Assembly (NCBI RefSeq): GCF_014203665.1
Contig: NZ_JACHJN010000006.1
Location: 474,783-538,782, forward strand
Length of the DNA stretch: 64,000 nt
Direction: 5' to 3'
Origin: Saccharothrix tamanrassetensis
Lineage (GTDB): Bacteria > Actinomycetota > Actinomycetes > Mycobacteriales > Pseudonocardiaceae
In this document: one piece after another, positions 15,767 to 23,096 of the stretch
How the letters are laid out: each line of letters opens with the position of its first letter
Numbering within the stretch: position 1 is the stretch's first letter
Position numbers and translations under genes: made by a program
Notes under the pieces: model-generated
Told to the model about the DNA's origin: nothing
The model's database searches: none
The model's input: only the letters and a program-made list of their open reading frames with translations

Positions 15767-16453
15767 TCAGCCCAGGTGGATGCCGCCGTGCACCTCGCCC
15801 GCCTGCACCCCGTTGAAAGACCCGTTGACAACGTTCACCACCCGCCCGCCCGGCGGGGAAGCGGGGGGTTCGGCGGGGCCGGGCTTGTGGGGATCGCAGC
15901 CGGGTACGCGAACCCACGCGGTGTCGGCGAATTCCTTGTCACGAACGGCAAGCGGGCTGAAGTCGGTTCGGCGTACGTGGCGGGTGTAGTCGCCGCCGAA
16001 CACCGCGCGCAACGCTCCGTCGGACACGATCAGCGCGGTGTTCATCCCGTCGCACCTGGCCACGAGTTCCTTGAACACCGACGCGTTCAGCAACCGGCTG
16101 AGGGCGATCTTCGGCGCGTAGAGGCCCGGCTGCGCGCCCACCGGGCCGATCTCCACCGCCAGGCGCAATCGGATGTCGGGCTTGCGGTGCCGGTTGTGCT
16201 GCGCCGCCAGCCCGTCCAGGTGGTGCGCCGCGTCCAGCACCGCGCCCAACCGCCTGCTCGGCAACGTCAGCAGCGCACCGTCCCCGGTCGGTTCCCACTC
16301 CACCACGTCGGCTCGCCCGATCCCCGCCGTGGCGAGTGCGTCGCGGACCATCTCGGCCACCGCTCCGTGCACGGTGTTGAGGTGGTACCCCTCGTTGCGC
16401 GCCGAACCCACCACGTCCACGCCCAGCAGCGCCCGGTGCTCAGGAACCTCCAT
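15767..16453 (-). CDS. Class III nucleotide-cyclase-like protein with C-terminal RHIM/BASS-like amyloid motif
   Basis: A 228-aa protein. Residues 8-190 resemble a class III nucleotidyl cyclase domain: a first-strand Asp in LLGVDVVGS, the hairpin EPTGDGALLTLP where the GD aspartate would bind the second metal, RLAVEIGPVG, and IALSRLLNAS where the usual Asn-x3-Arg is reduced to Ile-x3-Arg. So metal residues are kept but one transition-state residue is probably lost. After a Pro-rich linker (about 190-205) the last 20 residues read VVNGSFNGVQAGEVHGGIHL, a Gly/His-rich motif with the VQAG core of RHIM-like bacterial amyloid signalling sequences. Such motifs recruit effectors to STAND/NLR-type sensors. 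It follows the Crp/Fnr gene by 53 nt on the same strand. Confidence 0.75.
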   Translation of the reverse strand: MEVPEHRALLGVDVVGSARNEGYHLNTVHGAVAEMVRDALATAGIGRADVVEWEPTGDGALLTLPSRRLGAVLDAAHHLDGLAAQHNRHRKPDIRLRLAVEIGPVGAQPGLYAPKIALSRLLNASVFKELVARCDGMNTALIVSDGALRAVFGGDYTRHVRRTDFSPLAVRDKEFADTAWVRVPGCDPHKPGPAEPPASPPGGRVVNVVNGSFNGVQAGEVHGGIHLG

Positions 16454-16506
16454 GCGGGTGATTTTCCGCCCGGCTCGGGCGGTGTTCTCCCTGATACTGC
16501 GGGGTT

Positions 16507-17148
16507 TCAGCGGTCCAGTGCACGGGCCAGCGCCGCCGGGTCGGTGAGGATGAAGCACAGCCGCGCGGTGCGCAGCAGGCCCTTGGCGCGCAACGCGCCC
16601 AGCGCGGTCTCCACGCTCTTCTCGGACGCGGCGACGGCGTCCGCCAGGTCACGCTGGCTCAGCCCGTCCAGCCGCAGGCCGGCGTCGGTCGGCCGACCCA
16701 GTTCCGTCACCCACTTGAGGAGCACGGACGCCACCCGTGCCGGCACCTCCCGGGTCTGCGCCAGCTGGCGCTCGTCGGCGTCGCGCTGCCGCTTGAGGCT
16801 GGTCTGGTCGACCAGGGCGCTCACGTCGTAGCTCTGCGCGCGCAGCCGCAGGAACGCGCTGGCGGCCAGGTGCACGGCGCGGCCGGGGGACAGCGCGATG
16901 ACGTGCGCGCTGCGCGGCCGCCCGTTGATCACCCCGAGCTCGCCGATCAGGTCACCCGGTCCGAGCAGGCTGACCAGCGGTTCCACCCCGAAACCGGGCA
17001 GCACCGCCTTCAGCAGGCCGGCTTCGACGAGCAGCACCTCGTCACTGGTGGTGCCGGCGGTGATCAGCCGTTCGCCCTTGCGGAACGGCGCGGACCGCCC
17101 GGCGGCGCGGATCTCCGCTCGGCCCCGGTCGGGAGCGTGGTCGGGCAT
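16507..17148 (-). CDS. Crp/Fnr-family cyclic-nucleotide-binding transcription regulator
   Basis: A 213-aa protein with an N-terminal cNMP-binding jelly roll (FRKGERLITAGTTSDEVLLVEAGLLKAVL; LGPGDLIGELGVINGRPRSAHVIAL, where GELG and the PRSA segment correspond to the phosphate-binding cassette) and a C-terminal winged helix (GLSQRDLADAVAASEKSVETALGALRAKGLL). The cassette has GE and RSA positions typical of proteins able to bind a cyclic nucleotide. ATG 17148. It is the first gene of a two-gene unit with the cyclase-like protein, which suggests a paired messenger and receptor or a sensor-effector link. Confidence 0.85.
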   Translation of the reverse strand: MPDHAPDRGRAEIRAAGRSAPFRKGERLITAGTTSDEVLLVEAGLLKAVLPGFGVEPLVSLLGPGDLIGELGVINGRPRSAHVIALSPGRAVHLAASAFLRLRAQSYDVSALVDQTSLKRQRDADERQLAQTREVPARVASVLLKWVTELGRPTDAGLRLDGLSQRDLADAVAASEKSVETALGALRAKGLLRTARLCFILTDPAALARALDR

Positions 17149-17169
17149 GGCGCACCATCGTGCCGACCG

Positions 17170-17556
17170 TCACCCGTGCCGGGGGTGGTTATCCGCCGTG
17201 TTCACACGTTCAGGTGAGAGGTGTGCGCGCCGCGCCTCGATCCCGGGGCGGTTCCGGGCGCCCCACTCGCCCAACGGCTCCAGCGCCTCGTTGAGCGACC
17301 GGCCCAGCTCGGTCAGCGAGTACTCCACCCTCGGCACGACCTCGGCGTAGGTGCGGCGGTGCACCAGCTCGTCCGCCGCCAGTTCGCGCAATTGCTGGAT
17401 CAGCACTTTCTCGCTCACCCCGGACAGGTCCCGCTTCAATTCCCCGAAGCGCTTGCCGCCGGTGGACAGCGACCACAGGATGAGCACTTTCCACTTGCCG
17501 TCGATCACGTCGACGGCCGCGTCGACACCGCACGCGTACGGCCGTTTCTGCTTCAT
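17170..17556 (-). CDS. HxlR-family transcriptional regulator
   Basis: A 128-aa winged-helix regulator of the HxlR type. The family N terminus ACGVDAAVDVIDGKWKVLILW, the DNA-reading GGKRFGELKRDLSGVSEKVLIQQLRELAADELV and the wing RVEYSLTELGRSL are all present; the N-terminal Cys (residue 9) is the position used for redox or aldehyde sensing in relatives. ATG 17556. It is divergent from the oxidoreductase gene at 17644, which it probably controls through the direct repeats at 17571-17594. Confidence 0.9.
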   Translation of the reverse strand: MKQKRPYACGVDAAVDVIDGKWKVLILWSLSTGGKRFGELKRDLSGVSEKVLIQQLRELAADELVHRRTYAEVVPRVEYSLTELGRSLNEALEPLGEWGARNRPGIEARRAHLSPERVNTADNHPRHG

Positions 17557-17570
17557 CCGCGGAACCCCCT

Positions 17571-17594
17571 GGTTACTCCGAGGTGCGTGGTTAC
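17571..17594. promoter_or_regulatory. GGTTAC direct repeats in the HxlR/oxidoreductase intergenic region
   Basis: GGTTAC occurs at 17571-17576 and again at 17589-17594, 18 bp apart, within the 87-nt divergent promoter region. This is a plausible HxlR binding site on one face of the helix. Confidence 0.4.
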
Positions 17595-17643
17595 CTTTTT
17601 GTGCCTACTTGATCAGTCTGAGCACCCTGGTGACGATAGTGCG

Positions 17644-18519
17644 GTGATCAACGAACAACCAAGGCAGCCGGTGACCGTGCTCGGTCTCGGCCTGATGGGC
17701 ACGGCGCTCGCGGACGCGTTCCGGCGCGCCGGTCACCCCACGACGGTGTGGACGCGATCGGACCGACCCGGACCGGACGGCACCACCAGGGCCGCCACGG
17801 CGGCGGAGGCGGTGGCCGCGAGCCCGCTGGTGGTGGCGTGCGTGCTGGACTACCGCGCGGTGGAGGAGGTGTTGGCCGGCGGGCTGACCGGCAAGGCGGT
17901 GGTCAACCTGACCACCGGCACGCCCGAACAAGCCCGGGCGATGGCCCCGCAGGTCGTCGACCGGGGCGCCGAGTACCTCGACGGCGGCATCATGGCGAAC
18001 CCGGCGGCAATCGGCTCGCCGTCCGCCTCGATCCTCTACAGCGGTTCAGCGGACGCTTTCCAGGCGAACGAGCGGACGCTCGCCGCGCTGGGCGCGTCGA
18101 AGTACCTCGGCGCGGACCCCGGTTCGGCCGCGCTGCACGACGCCGCGCTGCTCGGCATCATGTATTCGGCGGTGGCCGGATTCCTCCAGGCGGTCGCACT
18201 GGTGGGCCGGGAAGAAGTGTCCGCGGTGGAATTCACCCCGCTCGCCCAGGAAATGCTCGCCGCCACCGCGTCTTTCCTGCCGTCGATGGCCGCGCAGGTG
18301 GACAGCGGCGAGTTCACCAGTAGCGAGGCCCGGTTGGACATGCAGCTGTCCGCCGTCGAGCACCTCGTCCACGCCGGTCGGGTGCGGGGCGTCGACACCA
18401 CGATCCTGGAGCACGTGAAGTCGCTCATGGCGGGCGCGATCGCGGCCGGGCACGCCGCCTCGGACTTCGGCGCGGTGATCGACCTGCTCCGGAAGCCCCG
18501 ACCGCTCGCCGGCGGGTGA
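17644..18519 (+). CDS. NAD(P)-binding oxidoreductase, imine-reductase-like
   Basis: A 291-aa protein of the 6-phosphogluconate/3-hydroxyisobutyrate dehydrogenase superfamily. It has the Rossmann motif VLGLGLMGTALADAF (12-26), the TRS pair after strand 2 expected for NADPH, VVNLTTGTP and the domain-linking helix with LHDAALLGIMYSAVAGFLQAVAL. The C-terminal helical domain and this inter-domain pattern are those of imine reductases, which dimerise by domain swapping. GTG 17644 starts the protein. The substrate is unknown. The divergent HxlR gene is its likely regulator. Confidence 0.82.
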   Translation: MINEQPRQPVTVLGLGLMGTALADAFRRAGHPTTVWTRSDRPGPDGTTRAATAAEAVAASPLVVACVLDYRAVEEVLAGGLTGKAVVNLTTGTPEQARAMAPQVVDRGAEYLDGGIMANPAAIGSPSASILYSGSADAFQANERTLAALGASKYLGADPGSAALHDAALLGIMYSAVAGFLQAVALVGREEVSAVEFTPLAQEMLAATASFLPSMAAQVDSGEFTSSEARLDMQLSAVEHLVHAGRVRGVDTTILEHVKSLMAGAIAAGHAASDFGAVIDLLRKPRPLAGG

Positions 18520-18616
18520 TGAGGCCCGGTGGGGTCACCGGACCGCGCCCGCAGGCTCCCGGATCGTGGTGTTGATGCGATCCTCCGGCGAGAAATCGTC
18601 GTGCCCCGCCGGAAAG

Positions 18617-19711
18617 TCAGTCGACGCACGGGATGCCGTCCGTTGCCGGCGGGGCGGTGGTGGTGGACGTGCTCGGCGGGGCGGGCTTGGACGACGACGG
18701 TTTCGGTGGGGCGACCCGGCCCAGCGCCACGTCCACGGCGGCCCGCATCGCCTCCTCGCCGTCCTTGTCCGGGTGACCGGTGATCGGCAGGGTCAGGAAC
18801 CGCACGCCGGTCACCTTCCCGCCCAGGTCGAGCACGTCCCAGCCGTCGGAGAGCACCACGTTCCGCTTCGCCACGTCCACCACCGGCCCGAGCGCGACCA
18901 GGCCGTGCTCCTTCGCGCGGTTCAGCACCGCCTTCAGGAACGCCTGCTGCCGGCGGGTGCGGTCCAGGTCGCCGTGGGGCAGGCCGTGCCGCTGCCGCAC
19001 GAAGGCCAGCGCCTGCGCCGCGCCCAGCCGCTGCCGCCCGGCCGGGAAGTCGGCGCCGGAGAACTGGAGGTCGGAGGTCGCCTTCTTCAGGCACACCTCC
19101 ACGCCGTCCAACGCTCCCGCCAGGTGGTAGAAGCCGGCCAGGCTGAGTTCCGCCAACGCGTCCACCGGCACGCCCGCGAACTCGCGCACCGTCTCCACCT
19201 GCGCCCGTCGCCCGGCTTCGCGGCCCCGCCACTCCAGCTCCGCCGCGTCGTACCCGCCCTCGGCGACCAGCCGCTCCTCCTCGGCTTCCTTGGCCCGGCC
19301 GTACGCCTCCTTGATCTTCTCCCGAGGCGTGCCGGGCACCCCGTGCAGCAGGGCGTAGTTGTCCCGTGGCACGGACATCGCCGTCGCGGGCGACCCGTCG
19401 GACGGCACGTGCACCAGGATCAGCGTGTTCGCGTTGTACCCGCCCCGGTCGACGTCGCCGGCGTGCAGTTCGGCCAACACCTCGTCGGACGGAGCGCCGC
19501 CGTCCAGGTCCCGCCGGGTGGTCAGACCGATCAGCAGCACGGTGAACCCGTTCTCGGAACGGGGCGCGTCCGCCGGGATGGCGTGCGACCGCCGCACGCC
19601 GGTGTCCAGGTCGCGGTAAGTGGTCCAGGCCACTCCGGAGGCCACCAGGACCGCCACGGCCAGGGCCGTCCACGTGGTCCTGGCCGCGACCAGTGAGAAC
19701 TTGCGCAACAT
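18617..19711 (-). CDS. LytR-CpsA-Psr (LCP) family cell-wall ligase
   Basis: A 364-aa protein with a cytoplasmic basic start, one membrane helix (about 10-30) and an extracellular LCP domain, expected to transfer polyprenyl-linked glycopolymers such as arabinogalactan or teichoic acid to peptidoglycan. Signatures are FTVLLIGLTTRRD, NANTLILVHVPSDGS, AMSVPRDNYALL, the GFYHLAGALDGVEVCL strand and QALAFVRQRHGLPHGDLDRTRRQQAFLKA with the conserved Arg residues. The tail (about 330-364) is Pro/Ser/Thr-rich. A charged insertion follows SVPRDNY. ATG 19711; divergent from the next membrane gene. Confidence 0.9.
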   Translation of the reverse strand: MLRKFSLVAARTTWTALAVAVLVASGVAWTTYRDLDTGVRRSHAIPADAPRSENGFTVLLIGLTTRRDLDGGAPSDEVLAELHAGDVDRGGYNANTLILVHVPSDGSPATAMSVPRDNYALLHGVPGTPREKIKEAYGRAKEAEEERLVAEGGYDAAELEWRGREAGRRAQVETVREFAGVPVDALAELSLAGFYHLAGALDGVEVCLKKATSDLQFSGADFPAGRQRLGAAQALAFVRQRHGLPHGDLDRTRRQQAFLKAVLNRAKEHGLVALGPVVDVAKRNVVLSDGWDVLDLGGKVTGVRFLTLPITGHPDKDGEEAMRAAVDVALGRVAPPKPSSSKPAPPSTSTTTAPPATDGIPCVD

Positions 19712-19761
19712 CGGTACCCCCCGGTCGCGTAGCCTATGGCCGTCCAGACGCTGGGGGCTGC

Positions 19762-20166
19762 GTGGTCGACCGGATCTCACACCTGCCGAGCCTGGCCGCC
19801 CTCGCGGTGTCGGCGGTGTTCACCGGGGTGGGGATCTGGCTCGACGGCGAGCGACCCGGCTGGCTGTTCGGCGTCCTGCTGGTGGCGGGAACGGTGTTCG
19901 CGGCCGCGACGGTGCGGCCGGTGGGGCTGTGGACGGTCGTGCCCGCGCCGCCGGTGCTGTGCGTCGGCTTGGTGGTCGGGGTGGCTGCCTCCGGGGGGAA
20001 GTCGTTGCGGGAGTTGGCTGTCGCGGCCGCGCCGCTCGTGATCCGGGTGTTCCCGTCGATGGCGGTCGCGGTCGGGGCAGGGGTGGTCGTGGCGGCTGTG
20101 CGCGTGGGGGGAACGTGGTGGCAAAGCAGGTCTTCGTCGACGAGACGGGTAGGCGCAGGGGGCTGA
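19762..20166 (+). CDS. Small integral membrane protein (DUF6542-like)
   Basis: A 134-aa protein with four predicted membrane segments (LAALAVSAVFTGVGIWL, LFGVLLVAGTVFAAATV, VPAPPVLCVGLVVGVAAS, and a C-terminal VFPSMAVAVGAGVVVAAV). It resembles actinobacterial proteins annotated DUF6542, of unknown role. GTG 19762 is the chosen start. It overlaps the next small gene by 49 nt and leads a run of tightly packed genes into the glycosyltransferase. Confidence 0.65.
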   Translation: MVDRISHLPSLAALAVSAVFTGVGIWLDGERPGWLFGVLLVAGTVFAAATVRPVGLWTVVPAPPVLCVGLVVGVAASGGKSLRELAVAAAPLVIRVFPSMAVAVGAGVVVAAVRVGGTWWQSRSSSTRRVGAGG

Positions 20167-20252
20167 TGGGCGTGCTCGGCATCGCCCTCGCGCTGGGGTT
20201 GCTGGGCTTCACCGGGGTGATCGTGGCCACTGTGTTCGAGCACCTGCGATGA
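20118..20252 (+). CDS. Small single-pass membrane protein
   Basis: A 44-aa peptide: a charged N terminus KQVFVDETGRRR and one hydrophobic helix (LMGVLGIALALGLLGFTGVIVATVF). It starts at GTG 20118 inside the previous gene and ends in an ATGA overlap with the glycosyltransferase start at 20249, so translation is coupled. It could be an accessory subunit of the glycosyltransferase. It is too short to assign a family. Confidence 0.55.
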   Translation: MAKQVFVDETGRRRGLMGVLGIALALGLLGFTGVIVATVFEHLR

Positions 20253-22099
20253 GAGCGCACTGGGTCTCGTTGCTGGTGGGTCTGGTGTTGTTGTTGGCCG
20301 CGTTGGCTTTCCACGCCCACGCGACGGCCGTCCCGCCGAAGTCGCCGCGTCCGGCGACCGTCGCCGAACCGGTGGCGGACGGCACCGTGGCGCTGGTGTT
20401 CCACGGCGGCCCGGATCCCCGCTACACGCCGAAGCTGTTGGACAAGCTGGCGTCCCGGCGGCTGCGGGCGACGTTCTTCGTGGTCGGGTCGGCGGTCAAC
20501 GCCAACCCCGGGCTGGTGCGGCGGATGGTCGCCGAAGGGCACGAGGTGGGCGTCGGCGCGTTCCGCGCCGGCCCGGACGGCGCACTGGACCCGGCATTCA
20601 GCCGAGCGGCGCTCGCCGCGGCGACCAATGTCCACACTGGACTGTCCGAACCTGATCCGGACACCCTCGACGTGACCGTGCGCGACCCGTTGGCGATCGT
20701 CGCGGCCACCGATGCCCGCCGGGTCGTGCGGCTGCACGTGACGAGCAGCGCACCCGGAGTGGTGGACCTGTTGGCGGACCGGATGCCCGGTCGCCGGTTC
20801 GTGCCGCTGTCGGAGGCGACCGGGAGAGCCGGCGCGCACGCCGAGGCCGCGTTCGGGCAACGGATCACCGGGCACGCCTTGGCGTTCGCGCAACGGCAAG
20901 GCGGGACGATCGTGCTGGTGCTCGGTGTGCTGAGCGGGATCGTGGCGGTGCTCGCCCTGCTGCGAACCGTGACGCAGCTCGGGCTGGCGCACACGTCGCG
21001 GCGGCTGCGACGGCAGGACGCCGTGGTCGGGACCGACTACGCACCGGCTGTGTCCGTGATCGTGCCCGCGTACAACGAGGTGGCGAACATCGCGGCCACC
21101 GTGCGGTCGATCGTCGCGTCGGAGCACCCCGCCGAGGTCGAAGTGGTGGTCGTGGACGACGGGTCCACCGACGGCACGGGGGACCTGGTGGCGGAACTGG
21201 GGTTGCCGGACGTGCGGGTGCACCGCCAGCCGAACGCCGGCAAGCCCGCCGCGTTGAACGCCGGGATCGCCCTGGCACGGCACGAGGTCCTCGTCCTGGT
21301 GGACGGCGACACGGTGTTCGAGCCGGACACGGTGTCGCAGGTGGTGCGGCCGTTGGGGGCGGCCGGCGTCGGCGCGGTGTCCGGGAACGTGAAGGTGGCC
21401 AACCGGCGCGGGGTGTTCGGGCGGTGGCAGCACCTGGAGTACTGCGCGGGTTCGAACCTGGACCGGCAGATCCTCAACGCCCTCGGTTGCCTGCCGACGA
21501 TCCCGGGCGCGATCGGCGCGTTCCGGCGGACGGCGCTGGACGAGGTGGGCGGGATCAGCGCGGACACGCTGGCCGAGGACACGGACGTGACGATGGCCAT
21601 CGCCCGTGCCGGGTGGCGGGTCGTCTACGAGCCGGGCGCGCGGGCGTGGACCGAGGTGCCGACCGGGGTCCGAGGGCTCTACAAACAGCGGTACCGGTGG
21701 TCGTACGGGACGTTCCAGTCGATGTGGAAGCACCGCGCGGCGCGGGGTCGGATGGGCCGGCTCGGGCTGGCGTACCTGCTGCTTTTCCACGTGGTGCTGC
21801 CGCTGCTGGCGCCCGCGTTGGACGTGTTCGTGGTGTACGGGGCGTTCATCGCGGACGCGCCGTGGGCGCTGGTGGTGTGGGCGGGCTTCCTGCTGATGCA
21901 GACGCTGAGCGCGGGGTACGCGTTGCGCCTCGACGGGGAGTCGCTCAAGCCGCTCTGGACGTTCCCGCTCCAGCAGTTGGCCTACCGCCAGCTGACCTAC
22001 CTGGTGGTGGTGAAGTCACTGGTCACCGCCTTGCACGGGACGCCGGTGCGGTGGCAGTCGGTGGGCCGGACCGGGCTGGCCGAGGTAGCCACCCGGTAG
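20249..22099 (+). CDS. Fused degenerate polysaccharide deacetylase / family 2 glycosyltransferase
   Basis: A 616-aa membrane protein. After a signal anchor (5-24) comes a NodB-like domain (about 45-200), then a membrane helix (about 210-228), a GT2 domain (about 265-500) and further C-terminal helices. The GT2 part is intact: VSVIVPAYNEVANI, VVVDDGSTDGT, VDGDTVF, ED in LAEDTDVTM and QRYRWSYG (QxxRW). The NodB part has lost its catalytic residues: FHGGPDPRYTP stands where TFDDGPDPxxTP is normal, and GHEVGVGAFRAG lacks the His pair. So it should polymerise or export a glycan but not deacetylate. ATGA overlap with the upstream small gene. Confidence 0.85.
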   Translation: MRAHWVSLLVGLVLLLAALAFHAHATAVPPKSPRPATVAEPVADGTVALVFHGGPDPRYTPKLLDKLASRRLRATFFVVGSAVNANPGLVRRMVAEGHEVGVGAFRAGPDGALDPAFSRAALAAATNVHTGLSEPDPDTLDVTVRDPLAIVAATDARRVVRLHVTSSAPGVVDLLADRMPGRRFVPLSEATGRAGAHAEAAFGQRITGHALAFAQRQGGTIVLVLGVLSGIVAVLALLRTVTQLGLAHTSRRLRRQDAVVGTDYAPAVSVIVPAYNEVANIAATVRSIVASEHPAEVEVVVVDDGSTDGTGDLVAELGLPDVRVHRQPNAGKPAALNAGIALARHEVLVLVDGDTVFEPDTVSQVVRPLGAAGVGAVSGNVKVANRRGVFGRWQHLEYCAGSNLDRQILNALGCLPTIPGAIGAFRRTALDEVGGISADTLAEDTDVTMAIARAGWRVVYEPGARAWTEVPTGVRGLYKQRYRWSYGTFQSMWKHRAARGRMGRLGLAYLLLFHVVLPLLAPALDVFVVYGAFIADAPWALVVWAGFLLMQTLSAGYALRLDGESLKPLWTFPLQQLAYRQLTYLVVVKSLVTALHGTPVRWQSVGRTGLAEVATR

Positions 22100-22121
22100 C
22101 ACCACCGGTAGCATCGGCGGT

Positions 22122-22352
22122 ATGAAAATCAGTGTGAGCCTGCCCGAGGAAGACGTGGAGTTCGTTGATCGCTACCTTCGGCAACATCGCAGCGCCTCCC
22201 GGTCGTCGGTGATCCACCAGGCGATCACGCTGCTGCGGGAGGCCGGACTGGAGAACGCCTACGCCAACGCGTGGGGTGAGTGGGAAGCCGGAGGTGACGC
22301 CGAGATGTGGGACGTGACAGCGCCAGACGGTGTCGTCGATGCGTCGAGGTGA
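22122..22352 (+). CDS. mazE: MazE-like ribbon-helix-helix antitoxin
   Basis: A 76-aa antitoxin. The N terminus KISVSLPEEDVEFVDRYL is a ribbon strand plus helix A of a CopG/MetJ-type dimer, followed by helix B SRSSVIHQAITLLRE; the acidic, Trp-rich tail (ENAYANAWGEWEAGGDAEMW) would wrap the toxin. It overlaps the toxin start by 14 nt, as usual for type II pairs, and probably represses its own promoter. Confidence 0.88.
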   Translation: MKISVSLPEEDVEFVDRYLRQHRSASRSSVIHQAITLLREAGLENAYANAWGEWEAGGDAEMWDVTAPDGVVDASR

Positions 22353-22686
22353 CATCTACTGGGTCGATCTGGATCCCGCGCAGGGCGCGGAGGCGAACAA
22401 GATCAGACCTGCCGTGGTCGTCAGCAACGACGCGGCGAACCGGGCCGCCGGACGGGGTGGCCGAGGTGTCGTGACCATCGTGCCGATCACCTCCAACACG
22501 ACCCGCGTGTACCCGTTCCAGGTGCTGCTGCCCGCCAAGGACTGCGGCCTCGGCGCCGACTCGAAGGCCCAGGCCGAGCAGGTGCGCACGGTCGCCGCGA
22601 CCCGCCTGCGCGCCCGGATCGGCGGCCTCCCGCCGGCGGTGCTGAAGCAGCTGGACGACGCCCTGCGCGTGCACCTCTCGCTCTGA
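22339..22686 (+). CDS. mazF: MazF/PemK-family endoribonuclease toxin
   Basis: A 115-aa toxin that should cleave mRNA at a short specific sequence. Visible are RRGDIYWVDLDP at the N terminus, the nearby KIRPAVVVSND with the conserved Arg-Pro, VTIVPITSNTTRVYPFQVLL carrying the T/S catalytic region, and the QAEQVRTV helix start that is diagnostic of MazF. ATG 22339 lies inside the antitoxin gene. No mobile element is seen next to the pair. Confidence 0.92.
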   Translation: MRRGDIYWVDLDPAQGAEANKIRPAVVVSNDAANRAAGRGGRGVVTIVPITSNTTRVYPFQVLLPAKDCGLGADSKAQAEQVRTVAATRLRARIGGLPPAVLKQLDDALRVHLSL

Positions 22687-22904
22687 CCCCGCCCCGGCCG
22701 CACCACCGCCTGCGCTGCCTGGTCGCGCCGCTCGGCCGTGCTGCCGCCCGACTGCGCCTGGACCGCGCTGCCGCCCGGACCGCGCTGTCACAGCCGCCTG
22801 ACCGCTCCACTGCGCCCCGCGACAGGTGTGGACCCGGGACGTGTTCGCCGGCCCGGCTCGACCGGTGGAGCCGCCCGGAGGCGACCCCACCGACCGTCAG
22901 CCGA

Positions 22905-23096
22905 CTACTCGACCACCTTGATCGCCCCGGCGGGGCACAGGTGTGCCGCTTCCCGGGCCTCCCGCTCGTGCCCGACCGCGGTCGGGTCGAGCAGCACGAC
23001 CGTGCCGTCCACCTCGTCCTGGTCGAACACCGCGGGGTCGGTCAGCGCGCACATCCCCGATCCGGCACACCGGTCCGGATCGACCTCGATCCTCAT
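22905..23096 (-). CDS. Ferredoxin, [3Fe-4S] type
   Basis: A 63-aa ferredoxin, electron donor to the adjacent P450. Three cluster ligands are visible in CAGSGMC and CPAGA; the third position of the first motif is Gly-Ser-Gly rather than Cys, so a [3Fe-4S] cluster is expected, as in P450-partner ferredoxins of actinomycetes. Its ATG at 23096 overlaps the P450 stop by 4 nt, so they form one operon. The roughly 220 nt downstream hold nothing recognisable. Confidence 0.92.
   Translation of the reverse strand: MRIEVDPDRCAGSGMCALTDPAVFDQDEVDGTVVLLDPTAVGHEREAREAAHLCPAGAIKVVE

Noticed and set aside
15391..15917. Minus-strand frames over the AT-rich segment
   Set aside because: Composition is not protein-like, and they overlap the start of the cyclase-like gene's 3' end without any domain.
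22687..22904. Possible small gene between mazF and the ferredoxin
   Set aside because: Only GC-rich, low-complexity sequence with a weak direct repeat; no start and no domain.
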